A stretch of 64,000 bases of DNA from UBA11872 sp965198285 (GTDB lineage: Bacteria > Chloroflexota > UBA11872). The stretch is taken from assembly GCA_965198285.1 (NCBI GenBank), contig OZ240251.1, forward strand, positions 1,612,001 through 1,676,000. The letters are read 5' to 3'. The notes beneath the pieces were generated by a model. It was given only the letters and a program-made list of their open reading frames with translations, was not told the DNA's origin and did no database searches. Position numbers and translations under genes: made by a program. Positions within the stretch are counted from its first letter, which is position 1. Every line of letters begins with the position of its first letter. Below are positions 1 through 6,528 of the stretch, one piece after another.

Positions 1-264
1 CCGATCGGGTCGAGCGTGTTGATGGGTAGTGACGTGATGCCTGAGTTTGGCCCTCCGCACGTGCAGGGCACGAATTTTTCGGTTTCCTACATGACGGAGA
101 ACCGCGAGCAGACGGACGAATTCTTTGCGAAGATCTCCGAGGGCGGGACGGTGCAGATGGCGCCGGCGGACATGTTTTGGGGCGCCTACTTCGGGGCCTG
201 CACGGACAAGTTTGGGATTACCTGGCAGTTCAACTGCGAGCACGGGTCGCCAGAAGCGCCGTAA
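1..264 (+). CDS. PhnB-like VOC family protein, C-terminal part
   Basis: The reading frame is open from base 1 to a TAA at 262-264, so the 5' end lies outside the window; 87 codons are visible. The end of the protein (phenylalanine/tryptophan-rich stretch WGAYFGACTDKFGITWQF) matches the last beta strands of PhnB/YjdN-type glyoxalase-fold proteins, where G-I-x-W-x-F closes the fold. These are often metal-binding lyase/isomerase-like domains of unknown substrate. It converges on two further VOC genes on the other strand. Confidence 0.75.
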   Translation, partial: PIGSSVLMGSDVMPEFGPPHVQGTNFSVSYMTENREQTDEFFAKISEGGTVQMAPADMFWGAYFGACTDKFGITWQFNCEHGSPEAP

Positions 265-356
265 GGATTTCCTGAGCCGAACCCGACAGACTTCTGGAGG
301 CCTGCTCGCCGTCCGGCTCGCGTACGACGGCGATGCTAGGTTGACGGACAACGACG

Positions 357-401
357 CCTCTGGCGGATTGCGACTCTAACAGGCGGCCGCCCCGCCAGAG
401 G
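357..401. terminator. Inverted repeat between convergent genes
   Basis: A perfect 10-bp inverted repeat (357-366 CCTCTGGCGG with 392-401) encloses 25 bases. It lies between two convergent VOC genes and has no T-run on either side. A bidirectional or Rho-assisted terminator is a reasonable reading. The rest of 265-500 shows no convincing gene. Confidence 0.4.
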
Positions 402-500
402 GGACGTTGTACCGATTGACGGGAGGCGGCGAGGTAGCAGTCTGGCGGCGTGCGCGGCCCGAGAGTTGGGCACGCCAACCGGCTGAGCAGCGGCCGAGAA

Positions 501-869
501 CTACACCTGGTTTTCGAACCAGAGGGGGTAGCCGTCGGGGTCGGTGACTCGGAATTGGAGCATGTCGTAGACCATGCGTTTGGGTTCGGAGGCCTGGATG
601 CCGCGGGCGACGAACTCGGCGTGGAGGGCGCGGGCGTCGTCGCAGAGGATGTAGAGCTCGGCGGCCTGGCCTTCGACGGGGGGCGGAACTTCGCCTTCGG
701 CGATTTGGATCATCAAGCTGACGGGTCCGCGCTTCAGGCGGCACCAGGCGATGCCGTGGGGGCCTTCCCATGAGGCGACGATTTCGAAGCCGAGGCCGTC
801 GCGGTAGAAGGCGAGCGAGCGTTCCATGTCGGTGACGCAGATGAGGGGCCAGATGGTCCGTAGGGACAT
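501..869 (-). CDS. VOC family (glyoxalase-fold) protein
   Basis: A 122-residue single vicinal-oxygen-chelate protein. The start of a beta-alpha-beta module (LICVTDMERSLAFYRDGLGFE, residues about 9-29) and the closing D-P-D-G-Y-P-L-W-F-E segment near the C terminus are typical of glyoxalase/bleomycin-resistance/dioxygenase domains. The final Glu is a usual metal ligand. The ATG is preceded by GGAG at a 7-base gap, supporting this start. It lies 16 bases downstream of another VOC gene on the same strand, so the two probably form an operon. The substrate cannot be told from sequence. Confidence 0.85.
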   Translation of the reverse strand: MSLRTIWPLICVTDMERSLAFYRDGLGFEIVASWEGPHGIAWCRLKRGPVSLMIQIAEGEVPPPVEGQAAELYILCDDARALHAEFVARGIQASEPKRMVYDMLQFRVTDPDGYPLWFENQV

Positions 870-885
870 GCGAATACTCCGGTTC

Positions 886-1248
886 CTAGCCGAACGTGCC
901 GTCTTTGCGTTGGTGGAGCCAGATGGGGTTGCCGTCGGGGTCGGCGATCATGGCGTTGCGGCAGGCTGGGGTGTCGCGCATTTCGTGGAGCACCTGCGCT
1001 CCTGCCTCACGCGCTTCCTGAAGGGCGGCGTCCACATCGTCGACGGCGAGCGCCATGAGCACCTGGGGCGGGTGCTGGCCGACGTGGGCGGGGGTGACGG
1101 CCAAGGTGGTGGCGCCGGCCTGGAACTCGCGCCAGTCGTCGTCCTGGATTCCGGTGGCTGGCAGGCCGAGCACGTCGCGGTAGAAGCGCGACGTCGCATC
1201 GACGTCGGAAGCGAGCGTCCAGATGAAATCAACGCCTTCGACTTGCAC
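886..1248 (-). CDS. VOC family (glyoxalase-fold) protein
   Basis: A 120-residue vicinal-oxygen-chelate domain with the repeated fold signature: DVDATSRFYRDVLGLP at about residues 14-29 and I-A-D-P-D-G-N-P-I-W-L-H near the end. It starts with GTG behind a good AGGAG at a 7-base gap. It differs clearly from the neighbouring 122-residue VOC protein, so the two are not a recent duplication. Only 26 bases separate it from the upstream oxidoreductase gene on the same strand, suggesting a shared transcript. Function beyond the fold is unknown. Confidence 0.85.
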   Translation of the reverse strand: MQVEGVDFIWTLASDVDATSRFYRDVLGLPATGIQDDDWREFQAGATTLAVTPAHVGQHPPQVLMALAVDDVDAALQEAREAGAQVLHEMRDTPACRNAMIADPDGNPIWLHQRKDGTFG

Positions 1249-1274
1249 CTCGAGGCTCCTTCGAATGCCGGACG

Positions 1275-2342
1275 TCAGCTCAGGGTGCTGGGGTCGATGG
1301 GGCGCTGGGCGGCGTCCGAGGCGTAGGCGGCGAGGGCGGCGCGAAGCACGGTGGTGGAGTCGTGGACGTCCATGCGAGGCTGCCGCCCGGCGATGATCCC
1401 ATCAATGAAGTCGCGCGCGGCGCCCTTGAATCCTTCGATCCAGTCCATGGGGACCTGGTAGCTGATGGTTTCCGAGCCTGTATGGAGCATTACCGGCGGC
1501 AGGTCGAGCATTTCAGCGCTGCAGCGGGTGACCCAGATCAGGCCTTTCGCGCCCTGGATTTCGAAGAAGTCGTCGAGGGCGTAGTAGGGCGCGCGGATCC
1601 GCATCTCTGGCGCGCTGGAGTACTCGAAGACGGCGAGGCAATTGGCGTCCTTGAACCGCCAGACGACGACGCTGGGCGCATCGACCATGTAGTCGTCGGT
1701 GCGAGTGACCGTGGCGCTGACGGTGGCGGGCTCGCCGACCCACCACATGGCGGTGGCGTACTTGTGGGCGCCCTCGTCGTAGAGCAGGCCGCCAGGGTTC
1801 AGCACGGGATCGCGGCGCCAGGTGAGGGCGTCGGGCGCCAGGGGGAGCCGCACCGATTTGGCCTCCACGCTGGTGACGACGACGCGCATGCGGACCATGT
1901 TGGGGTCGCCGATAACGCCGCTGGCTATGAGTTCCTTGGCCTTGACCAGGGGCGGGTAGTAGAGAAAGTTCTCGGTTACTCGGAAGAAGGTGTCTGCCCT
2001 GGCGGCCGCCTGGGCGACGCGGGCGGCTTCCTGGAGGTTGCGTGCCATCGGCTTCTGGCAGGAGACATGCTTGCCGGCCTCCAAGGCTGCGACTGACTGA
2101 TCAGCGTGGAGCGGTGTGGGAGTGAGTAGCTCGACGGCGTCAATGTCGGGGTCATCGAGCAATTGGTCGTAGCTGGTGTAGATGCGGGGGTTGATGCCCC
2201 ATTGGGCCGCGCGCTGTTCGGCGCGCTCACGAGCCGGGTCGCAGAGCGCGGCGACCTCGCACTGGTCGTGTTCCAGATAGCCGGGCGCGTTGAGTCGGGA
2301 GATGGTGCCGCAGCCGACGATGGCGAGTCTGACCTTGGTCAT
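1275..2342 (-). CDS. Gfo/Idh/MocA family oxidoreductase
   Basis: A 355-residue NAD(P)-dependent dehydrogenase. The N-terminal Rossmann fold carries G-C-G-T-I-S at residues 10-15 and an acidic residue after the second strand (ALCDP). The family E-K-P motif is present in the variant form C-Q-K-P near residue 96, keeping the catalytic lysine. The C-terminal half fits the substrate-binding beta-sheet domain of this family. The length is normal. Members oxidise sugars, inositols and related polyols; the substrate here is unknown. GGAG sits 8 bases before the ATG. A second member of the family lies at 17962-18969. Confidence 0.9.
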   Translation of the reverse strand: MTKVRLAIVGCGTISRLNAPGYLEHDQCEVAALCDPARERAEQRAAQWGINPRIYTSYDQLLDDPDIDAVELLTPTPLHADQSVAALEAGKHVSCQKPMARNLQEAARVAQAAARADTFFRVTENFLYYPPLVKAKELIASGVIGDPNMVRMRVVVTSVEAKSVRLPLAPDALTWRRDPVLNPGGLLYDEGAHKYATAMWWVGEPATVSATVTRTDDYMVDAPSVVVWRFKDANCLAVFEYSSAPEMRIRAPYYALDDFFEIQGAKGLIWVTRCSAEMLDLPPVMLHTGSETISYQVPMDWIEGFKGAARDFIDGIIAGRQPRMDVHDSTTVLRAALAAYASDAAQRPIDPSTLS

Positions 2343-2446
2343 CGTTGGCGCTCCAGATCCGGGTTCATGCTCAACTCAGGGCAATGGCCTGCGCCATTTG
2401 GGCTGGGACGTTGCCGGATGGCTGTGGGGCATGGTCAGCCTAGCGA

Positions 2447-3472
2447 CTACCTCGCGTCGATCGCGGCCGCCATCTGCTGGAACGACTCGTCGGACAGTGA
2501 ATGCAGGTGAAACCAGTTCTGGGCGTGGCCCAGGCGGTCGTTCAATTCGTTCAGGTTGGCGAGCACGGCTTTGACTTCGTCCCAGGTGCAGCCGATGTCG
2601 GACGGCCGGTAGCGAACCTGGCAGGCGTCGAGCAGCGCCTTGGTTTCGTCGAATCCCCACTCGTAGACGTAGGCGTTGATGAGGGCACCGAGCGATACGA
2701 CCTCGGAGTGGATGAGCTCGTAGCCCTGGACCCACTCGAAGGCGATGACGAAGGTGTGGTCGACGCTGTGGGAGACCTTGAGGTCGTGGGTGGGGACGTC
2801 GTAGCGCTCGCGGTTGACCTCGCTGGCGATGCGGAGGGCGTCGTCGTTGGGGCGGCCTTCGGCGTCCAGGCCGGCGGCGAACTCCGCGCAGCGGCGGCGA
2901 ATCCAGGCCATCGTCTCGTCGGCCGCGGCCTGGTCCCAGGGGACGGCGTCGGGGCGGTTGTCGGCCCACCAGCGCCAGGAGCCGACGTGGCCGAGGATGC
3001 AGATGCACTCACCCATGCCGGCGCGGTTGAGATGCGGGGGCGCGGCGGCGATGACGTCGAAGTCGAGGAGCAGGTACTCGGGCGCGATGGTGTCGAAGTA
3101 GAACTGCCAGATCGTCTGACGGCGGATGGCGATGGGTGCCTGGAAGATGGCGCCGGTGGAGACGATGGTGGGGATCATGATCAGCGGCTTGCCGAGCTTC
3201 CAGGCCGCGACCTTGCCTACGTCCAGCGCGTTGCCGCCGCCGATGGCAAGGATGATTTGGGCGTCGGGGAGGCGCTGGATGAGGGCTTCGAGATAGTCCT
3301 CGCCCATGCCGCCCTGGAACTCGAGCGCCCGCGGCGGATTGGGTAGCAACGGCCCGGCGATCGCCCAGGCGCTGGGCGAGGTGATGGCGATGTAGTCGGT
3401 GAACTCAGACCCGTGCGCCGCCAGGATGCCGCGGCCATAGCGGGCATCCCAGGTGCGGCTGTCGAGGTTCAT
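2447..3472 (-). CDS. Dehydroquinate synthase/glycerol dehydrogenase-fold enzyme
   Basis: With the start at MNLDSRTW the protein has 341 residues; the frame continues upstream, but that part looks non-coding. NAD-binding G-G-G-N-A-L-D-V-G-K lies at residues 78-87. The metal site appears as E155, a histidine in SHSVDHTF (235 or 239) and H255 in I-H-S-E. Glycerol and glycerol-1-phosphate dehydrogenases normally have Asp at the first ligand and dehydroquinate synthases have Glu, so this protein is intermediate. The usual P-T-x-x-G-T-G motif is degenerate (PTIVSTGAIF). It could be a polyol dehydrogenase or a cyclase. No clear Shine-Dalgarno distinguishes the possible starts. Confidence 0.75.
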   Translation of the reverse strand: MNLDSRTWDARYGRGILAAHGSEFTDYIAITSPSAWAIAGPLLPNPPRALEFQGGMGEDYLEALIQRLPDAQIILAIGGGNALDVGKVAAWKLGKPLIMIPTIVSTGAIFQAPIAIRRQTIWQFYFDTIAPEYLLLDFDVIAAAPPHLNRAGMGECICILGHVGSWRWWADNRPDAVPWDQAAADETMAWIRRRCAEFAAGLDAEGRPNDDALRIASEVNRERYDVPTHDLKVSHSVDHTFVIAFEWVQGYELIHSEVVSLGALINAYVYEWGFDETKALLDACQVRYRPSDIGCTWDEVKAVLANLNELNDRLGHAQNWFHLHSLSDESFQQMAAAIDAR

Positions 3473-3651
3473 GGGGGTGGTGCTGGTTGGGACGTGAGGG
3501 CATGATACGCGGATCGCGGTCATGAGCCGCCGGGCGGGTACGCGGGGTGCACGACAGGTCCTTGCCGCCAGCTCGGAGTTGTTGGGCACCGGCGCAATGT
3601 CGGGATGTGTTGTCGGGTACGACAACGACGAGGAAAGGGCCTGGGCCGCGG

Positions 3652-4314
3652 GTGAGCGACTGCGTGTACATATTCCTGGACGAATCCGGGAACCTGGACT
3701 TCAGTGCGCGCGGGACTCGCTACTTCGTGCTGACGAGCGTGAGCATGGAGCGACCGTTCCCGATGTACAGCGCACTTGATGCATACAAGTACGACTGCCT
3801 GGAATACGGATTGGCGAACGAGCGATTCCACTGCTCCAGCGATAACAGGCATGTTCGAGGAAGGGTGTTCAGCATCATCGGCGCCCACCTCGCCGAGATA
3901 GGCGTGCACTCGCTGATTGCGGAAAAGCGAAAGACCGAGCCAACGCTAACCCGTGACGGACGACTCTATTCCGAGATGCTCAGTTGTTTGCTCAGTCGCG
4001 TCGTATCGAGGCCAGCGAATTCGAAGCTCAGAGAGGTGACTGTGATAGCCGATGTCGTTCCACTGCGGAGCAGACGTCGGGCAATAGAGAAGTCTGTAAG
4101 GTCGGCGCTGTCCACGACACTGCCGAAGCGTCCGATCTTTCGCGTCCTGCACCACGACTCGCGCGCTCACTATGGGCTCCAGGTAACGGATTACTTGTGT
4201 TGGGCCGTGTTTCGGAAGTACGAACGAGGCGAGTCGGGCTTTTTTGACCAGGTTCGTCCGGCAATGCTGAGCGAGGTCGAGTTCTTCGAAAGTGGGACAA
4301 TGCGTCGCACTTAG
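3652..4314 (+). CDS. DUF3800 domain protein
   Basis: From the GTG at 3652 the protein has 220 residues; a longer version could begin at 3547 but would overlap the divergent gene's leader. The opening V-Y-I-F-L-D-E-S-G-N-L and the late segment H-D-S-R-A-H-Y-G-L-Q-V-T-D-Y are the hallmarks of DUF3800. This family has an RNase H-like fold with conserved acidic residues and is often found in defence islands or as a lone accessory gene. An AGGAAAGG lies about 12 bases before the GTG. Its biochemical role is not established. It stands alone between oppositely directed genes, which suggests a mobile accessory gene. Confidence 0.8.
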   Translation: MSDCVYIFLDESGNLDFSARGTRYFVLTSVSMERPFPMYSALDAYKYDCLEYGLANERFHCSSDNRHVRGRVFSIIGAHLAEIGVHSLIAEKRKTEPTLTRDGRLYSEMLSCLLSRVVSRPANSKLREVTVIADVVPLRSRRRAIEKSVRSALSTTLPKRPIFRVLHHDSRAHYGLQVTDYLCWAVFRKYERGESGFFDQVRPAMLSEVEFFESGTMRRT

Positions 4315-4334
4315 CGCGCATCCAGAAAGAGCGA

Positions 4335-4391
4335 CCCCCCCGACTACTCCGTTTCCGGAGAGAGCCCCTTGGGCTCTTGTCATCGGGGGGG
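4335..4391. repeat. Two-hairpin three-way-junction inverted repeat
   Basis: An outer 9-bp stem (4335-4343 with 4383-4391, C7GA/TCG7) encloses two perfect hairpins: 4347-4360 (5 bp, 4-base loop) and 4361-4377 (7 bp, 3-base loop). Read on the minus strand, the first hairpin is capped by a GAAA tetraloop. It lies between convergent genes without a T-run. It may be a terminator, a structured RNA or a palindromic mobile unit. Confidence 0.6.
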
Positions 4392-4442
4392 AACCTTTGA
4401 CGACAGTTTACTACAGCTTGGACCACGCGCGGTTCGTCAGCC

Positions 4443-5216
4443 TCAGTTGGTGGCCTTGAAGACGACCTGGCGCATTTGCCAGTGGATTTCGTTTGAGGCG
4501 GTCGAGGAGGCGAGGTCGTCGAGCTGGGAGGCCAGGTCGGAGCGGTCCTGGGGGGAGAGGTCGGCGTGGGGATTGGCGCCCCAGGCGTCGAGGTTGAGGC
4601 GAAACATGATGGCCGTGGCCCCGGTGGCCACGGGGTGGGTGACGAGGCGGCTGGAGACTCGACGAAGCCCCGGGACGCGACCGAGGAGTTCAACGCGCCG
4701 GCCGACGTAGAGGTCACTGCCCTGGCCTTGGAGCATGCGCTCGGCCGCATCGAGGTAACGACGGAAGGTCGGCTGGGTGGTCTGGATGTCGGCTGTCTCA
4801 TCCACCAAGAGGAGGCCAGCCGGGCGCAATTGCGAGGCCCAGGTACGCAAGGCGCTCCCCGCGTTGGCGATATGCGGCAGCAGAAAGTGGCAGAACATCA
4901 CGTCCGCAGCCGCGGTGGGGAACGGCGCCTGGGTGACGTCGTGCTGCGCGAAGATGACACCATCGGCCGGAGCGCTGCGCGCCATGGCCAGGAAACGGTC
5001 AGAGGTGTCCAGGCCGACGGTCTGGCGGGCCTTGAGGGTCTCAGCTATGACGCGGGTGGTGAAGCCGGGGCCGCAGCCGAGATCGATTGCGAGCCTTGGC
5101 TCGGGGGGCACGTGGCTCAGGGAACTCTTGATCTCAGGGGCGAAGAGGTAGGCCAGCAGGCGCAGGCGTTCGGCGGCGGTGTCGTCGTCGCCGAAGGCGT
5201 AGGTGGGGTTGTTCAC
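4443..5216 (-). CDS. Class I SAM-dependent methyltransferase
   Basis: A 257-residue soluble protein starting at GTG. Motif I is D-L-G-C-G-P-G-F at about residues 45-52, followed by an acidic residue after beta-2 (G-L-D-T). D-V-T-Q-A-P-F-P and the post-motif H-F-L-L-P-H-I complete the SAM-binding Rossmann fold. The arrangement resembles small-molecule methyltransferases of the UbiE/Methyltransf_11 or 25 type. It is monocistronic, with no partner pointing to a substrate. A second, unrelated methyltransferase is at 20474. Confidence 0.85.
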   Translation of the reverse strand: MNNPTYAFGDDDTAAERLRLLAYLFAPEIKSSLSHVPPEPRLAIDLGCGPGFTTRVIAETLKARQTVGLDTSDRFLAMARSAPADGVIFAQHDVTQAPFPTAAADVMFCHFLLPHIANAGSALRTWASQLRPAGLLLVDETADIQTTQPTFRRYLDAAERMLQGQGSDLYVGRRVELLGRVPGLRRVSSRLVTHPVATGATAIMFRLNLDAWGANPHADLSPQDRSDLASQLDDLASSTASNEIHWQMRQVVFKATN

Positions 5217-5324
5217 GGGGGTGTCGCCAGCGTGGTCAGCGAAGCTGAAGGTGTTTGGGGCATTGTCTCAGAGAGGGGTGGGGCGGCCCGACCTGGTAGA
5301 TAGCAAGTCGAGATTCGAGTGCCT

Positions 5325-5711
5325 TTACCACAGTCGATGAACGTTGTAGCCGTCGAAGGGCTCCTCGTTCGATACGAGAAACAGGTTTCGTGACAGGGAC
5401 TGTGCGATGAGCATCCGGTCGAACGGGTCGCGGTGGGGGCCCGGGAGCGACCCCGCATTCGCGGCATCCGCAACGGTGACCGGCAGCTCTTCGAAGTCCT
5501 GGCTGGCTATGTTCCCAGCAATGTCGAGCGCGAGCGCCTCTGCGCCCGGTAGCTTGCCGAGGCGATGCTTCGTGGCAATCTCCCAGGCCGACGCCGCGCT
5601 GATGAGAACTGTGTTCTCTTCATCTGCAATTGCTCGCCTTGCCCGCGGCGACAACTTTGCGCTTCCGGCGAGCCACCAAATGAACGCATGCGTGTCGAGC
5701 AGCAGCCGCAC
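5325..5711 (-). CDS. PIN-domain toxin (VapC-like)
   Basis: A 128-residue PIN ribonuclease of the Sll0205-like branch. Conserved acidic residues appear in L-L-D-T-H-A-F-I-W-W (Asp6), S-A-W-E-I-A (Glu) and H-R-D-P-F-D-R-M-L-I-A-Q (Asp pair), which together form the Mg-binding site. S-A-A-S-A-W-E-I-A-T-K-H-R-L-G-K-L is characteristic of this branch. It starts at GTG 3 bases after the stop of a Phd-like gene, the usual antitoxin-toxin order. The product probably cleaves RNA when released from the antitoxin. No truncation is seen. Confidence 0.9.
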   Translation of the reverse strand: MRLLLDTHAFIWWLAGSAKLSPRARRAIADEENTVLISAASAWEIATKHRLGKLPGAEALALDIAGNIASQDFEELPVTVADAANAGSLPGPHRDPFDRMLIAQSLSRNLFLVSNEEPFDGYNVHRLW

Positions 5712-5714
5712 CGC

Positions 5715-5948
5715 TCAATCGCCCTCCCATGCGGCCAACTCTTCCTCGGGCAGTGGGTCGAAGAAGCTGTCGTCAAGCGTGATGCGTCCCTGCATGGCAC
5801 CGAACTTCCGCTTGCCTCGCCGTCGACAAGGGACGAGCCGCGCAACCGGCGTGCCGTTGCGAGCGATGGTGACCTCCTCGCCGGCTTCGACTTGCGTCAA
5901 TAAACGCGACAGGTGGGTCTTGGCTTCGTGGACATTAACGACCGGCAT
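5715..5948 (-). CDS. Phd/YefM-family antitoxin
   Basis: A 77-residue protein. The N-terminal V-N-V-H-E-A-K-T-H-L-S-R-L-L module, followed by V-E-A-G-E-E-V-T-I-A-R-N-G-x-P-V-A-R-L, is the DNA-binding Phd/YefM (PhdYeFM) fold. The C-terminal acidic tail (EEELAAWEGD) would wrap and inhibit the PIN toxin encoded directly downstream. The promoter region contains an imperfect palindrome over a TATGAT box, fitting autoregulation by the toxin-antitoxin complex. Confidence 0.9.
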   Translation of the reverse strand: MPVVNVHEAKTHLSRLLTQVEAGEEVTIARNGTPVARLVPCRRRGKRKFGAMQGRITLDDSFFDPLPEEELAAWEGD

Positions 5949-5970
5949 CCGCGGTGCCTCGCCGGCTGAA

Positions 5971-5990
5971 TTAGCTAATCATATGACTAA
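5971..5990 (-). promoter_or_regulatory. Putative antitoxin promoter and operator
   Basis: On the minus strand TATGAT (5978-5983) is a good -10 box about 30 bases before the antitoxin ATG. It sits inside an imperfect palindrome centred on TCATATGA (5976-5991, 12 of 16 symmetric). Overlap of operator and -10 is usual for Phd-type autoregulation. No clear -35 is visible. Confidence 0.45.
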
Positions 5991-6047
5991 TCGCCATGTC
6001 GCGCCAGACGAGCGGGTGCGGCAGCATCCGGAGCCTACGCGACCCGG

Positions 6048-6070
6048 TTAGCTAGTCTGGCTATATGACT
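6048..6070. repeat. Imperfect copy of the antitoxin operator sequence
   Basis: TTAGCTAGTC (6048-6057) followed by ATATGACT (6063-6070) repeats TTAGCTAATC-ATATGACT found at 5971-5988, with 5 extra bases in the middle. The second copy overlaps the start of the next plus-strand gene. It may be a second operator or a duplication edge. Confidence 0.4.
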
Positions 6071-6427
6071 TCAAGCAGGAGGCATTCGGCCGCCGTGGTC
6101 ATGGCGCTGGCTTTGCTGGCTCTGCTAGCGCCATCGCTGGTGACGAGTGCGGCGTCGTTGGTTGGGGTGATAACGCCGCATGGGCATGAGGGGCACGACC
6201 ACGTCCACTTGGCGGGGATGCTGTCGGAGGCTGATGCGGAGGGGGCGGAGGGCGCGTCGGGTGAGTTTCCGGAGCAGTCATCGCCGTTTCCGGTGGGGGT
6301 GATTCCGGCGTTACTGGCGGTTGTGCTGGTGGTGTGCATGTTGCAGCGGGTTGGGATGGACCTGTGGAGGGCGCGTTTTGCGGTTGTTGGACCGCCGCGA
6401 CCGCCGCCGCGTCTGGCCTTGCAGTAG
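6065..6427 (+). CDS. His-rich small membrane protein
   Basis: A 120-residue protein with a twin-arginine-containing N terminus and a hydrophobic helix (about residues 10-35), likely a signal anchor. A His cluster H-G-H-E-G-H-D-H-V-H follows (about 39-48). A second hydrophobic helix (about 77-97) precedes a basic, proline-rich tail. The His cluster placed just outside a membrane helix suggests metal binding at the cell surface. I do not recognise a named family. The ATG has no Shine-Dalgarno; an AGGAGG further in could serve a GTG/ATG at 6095-6101. It opens the metal-handling gene run. Confidence 0.6.
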   Translation: MTSSRRHSAAVVMALALLALLAPSLVTSAASLVGVITPHGHEGHDHVHLAGMLSEADAEGAEGASGEFPEQSSPFPVGVIPALLAVVLVVCMLQRVGMDLWRARFAVVGPPRPPPRLALQ

Positions 6428-6528
6428 ATGGATTCCATCCGCGTGCACGTGTGCGCGGACGACATGCGCGAATCCCCTGGTGGTGACAAGTGCCGCAGAG
6501 GAGCGCGCCGAACCTGCGAGGTTTGTTC

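Noticed and set aside
2447..3472. Naming the gene glycerol-1-phosphate dehydrogenase (egsA)
   Set aside because: The metal-ligand set and missing P-T-x-x-G-T-G motif do not allow that assignment.
4335..4391. Hammerhead or other known self-cleaving ribozyme
   Set aside because: A three-way junction is present, but the CUGAUGA and GAAA core segments of a hammerhead are not in the junction; I found no match to other ribozyme cores.
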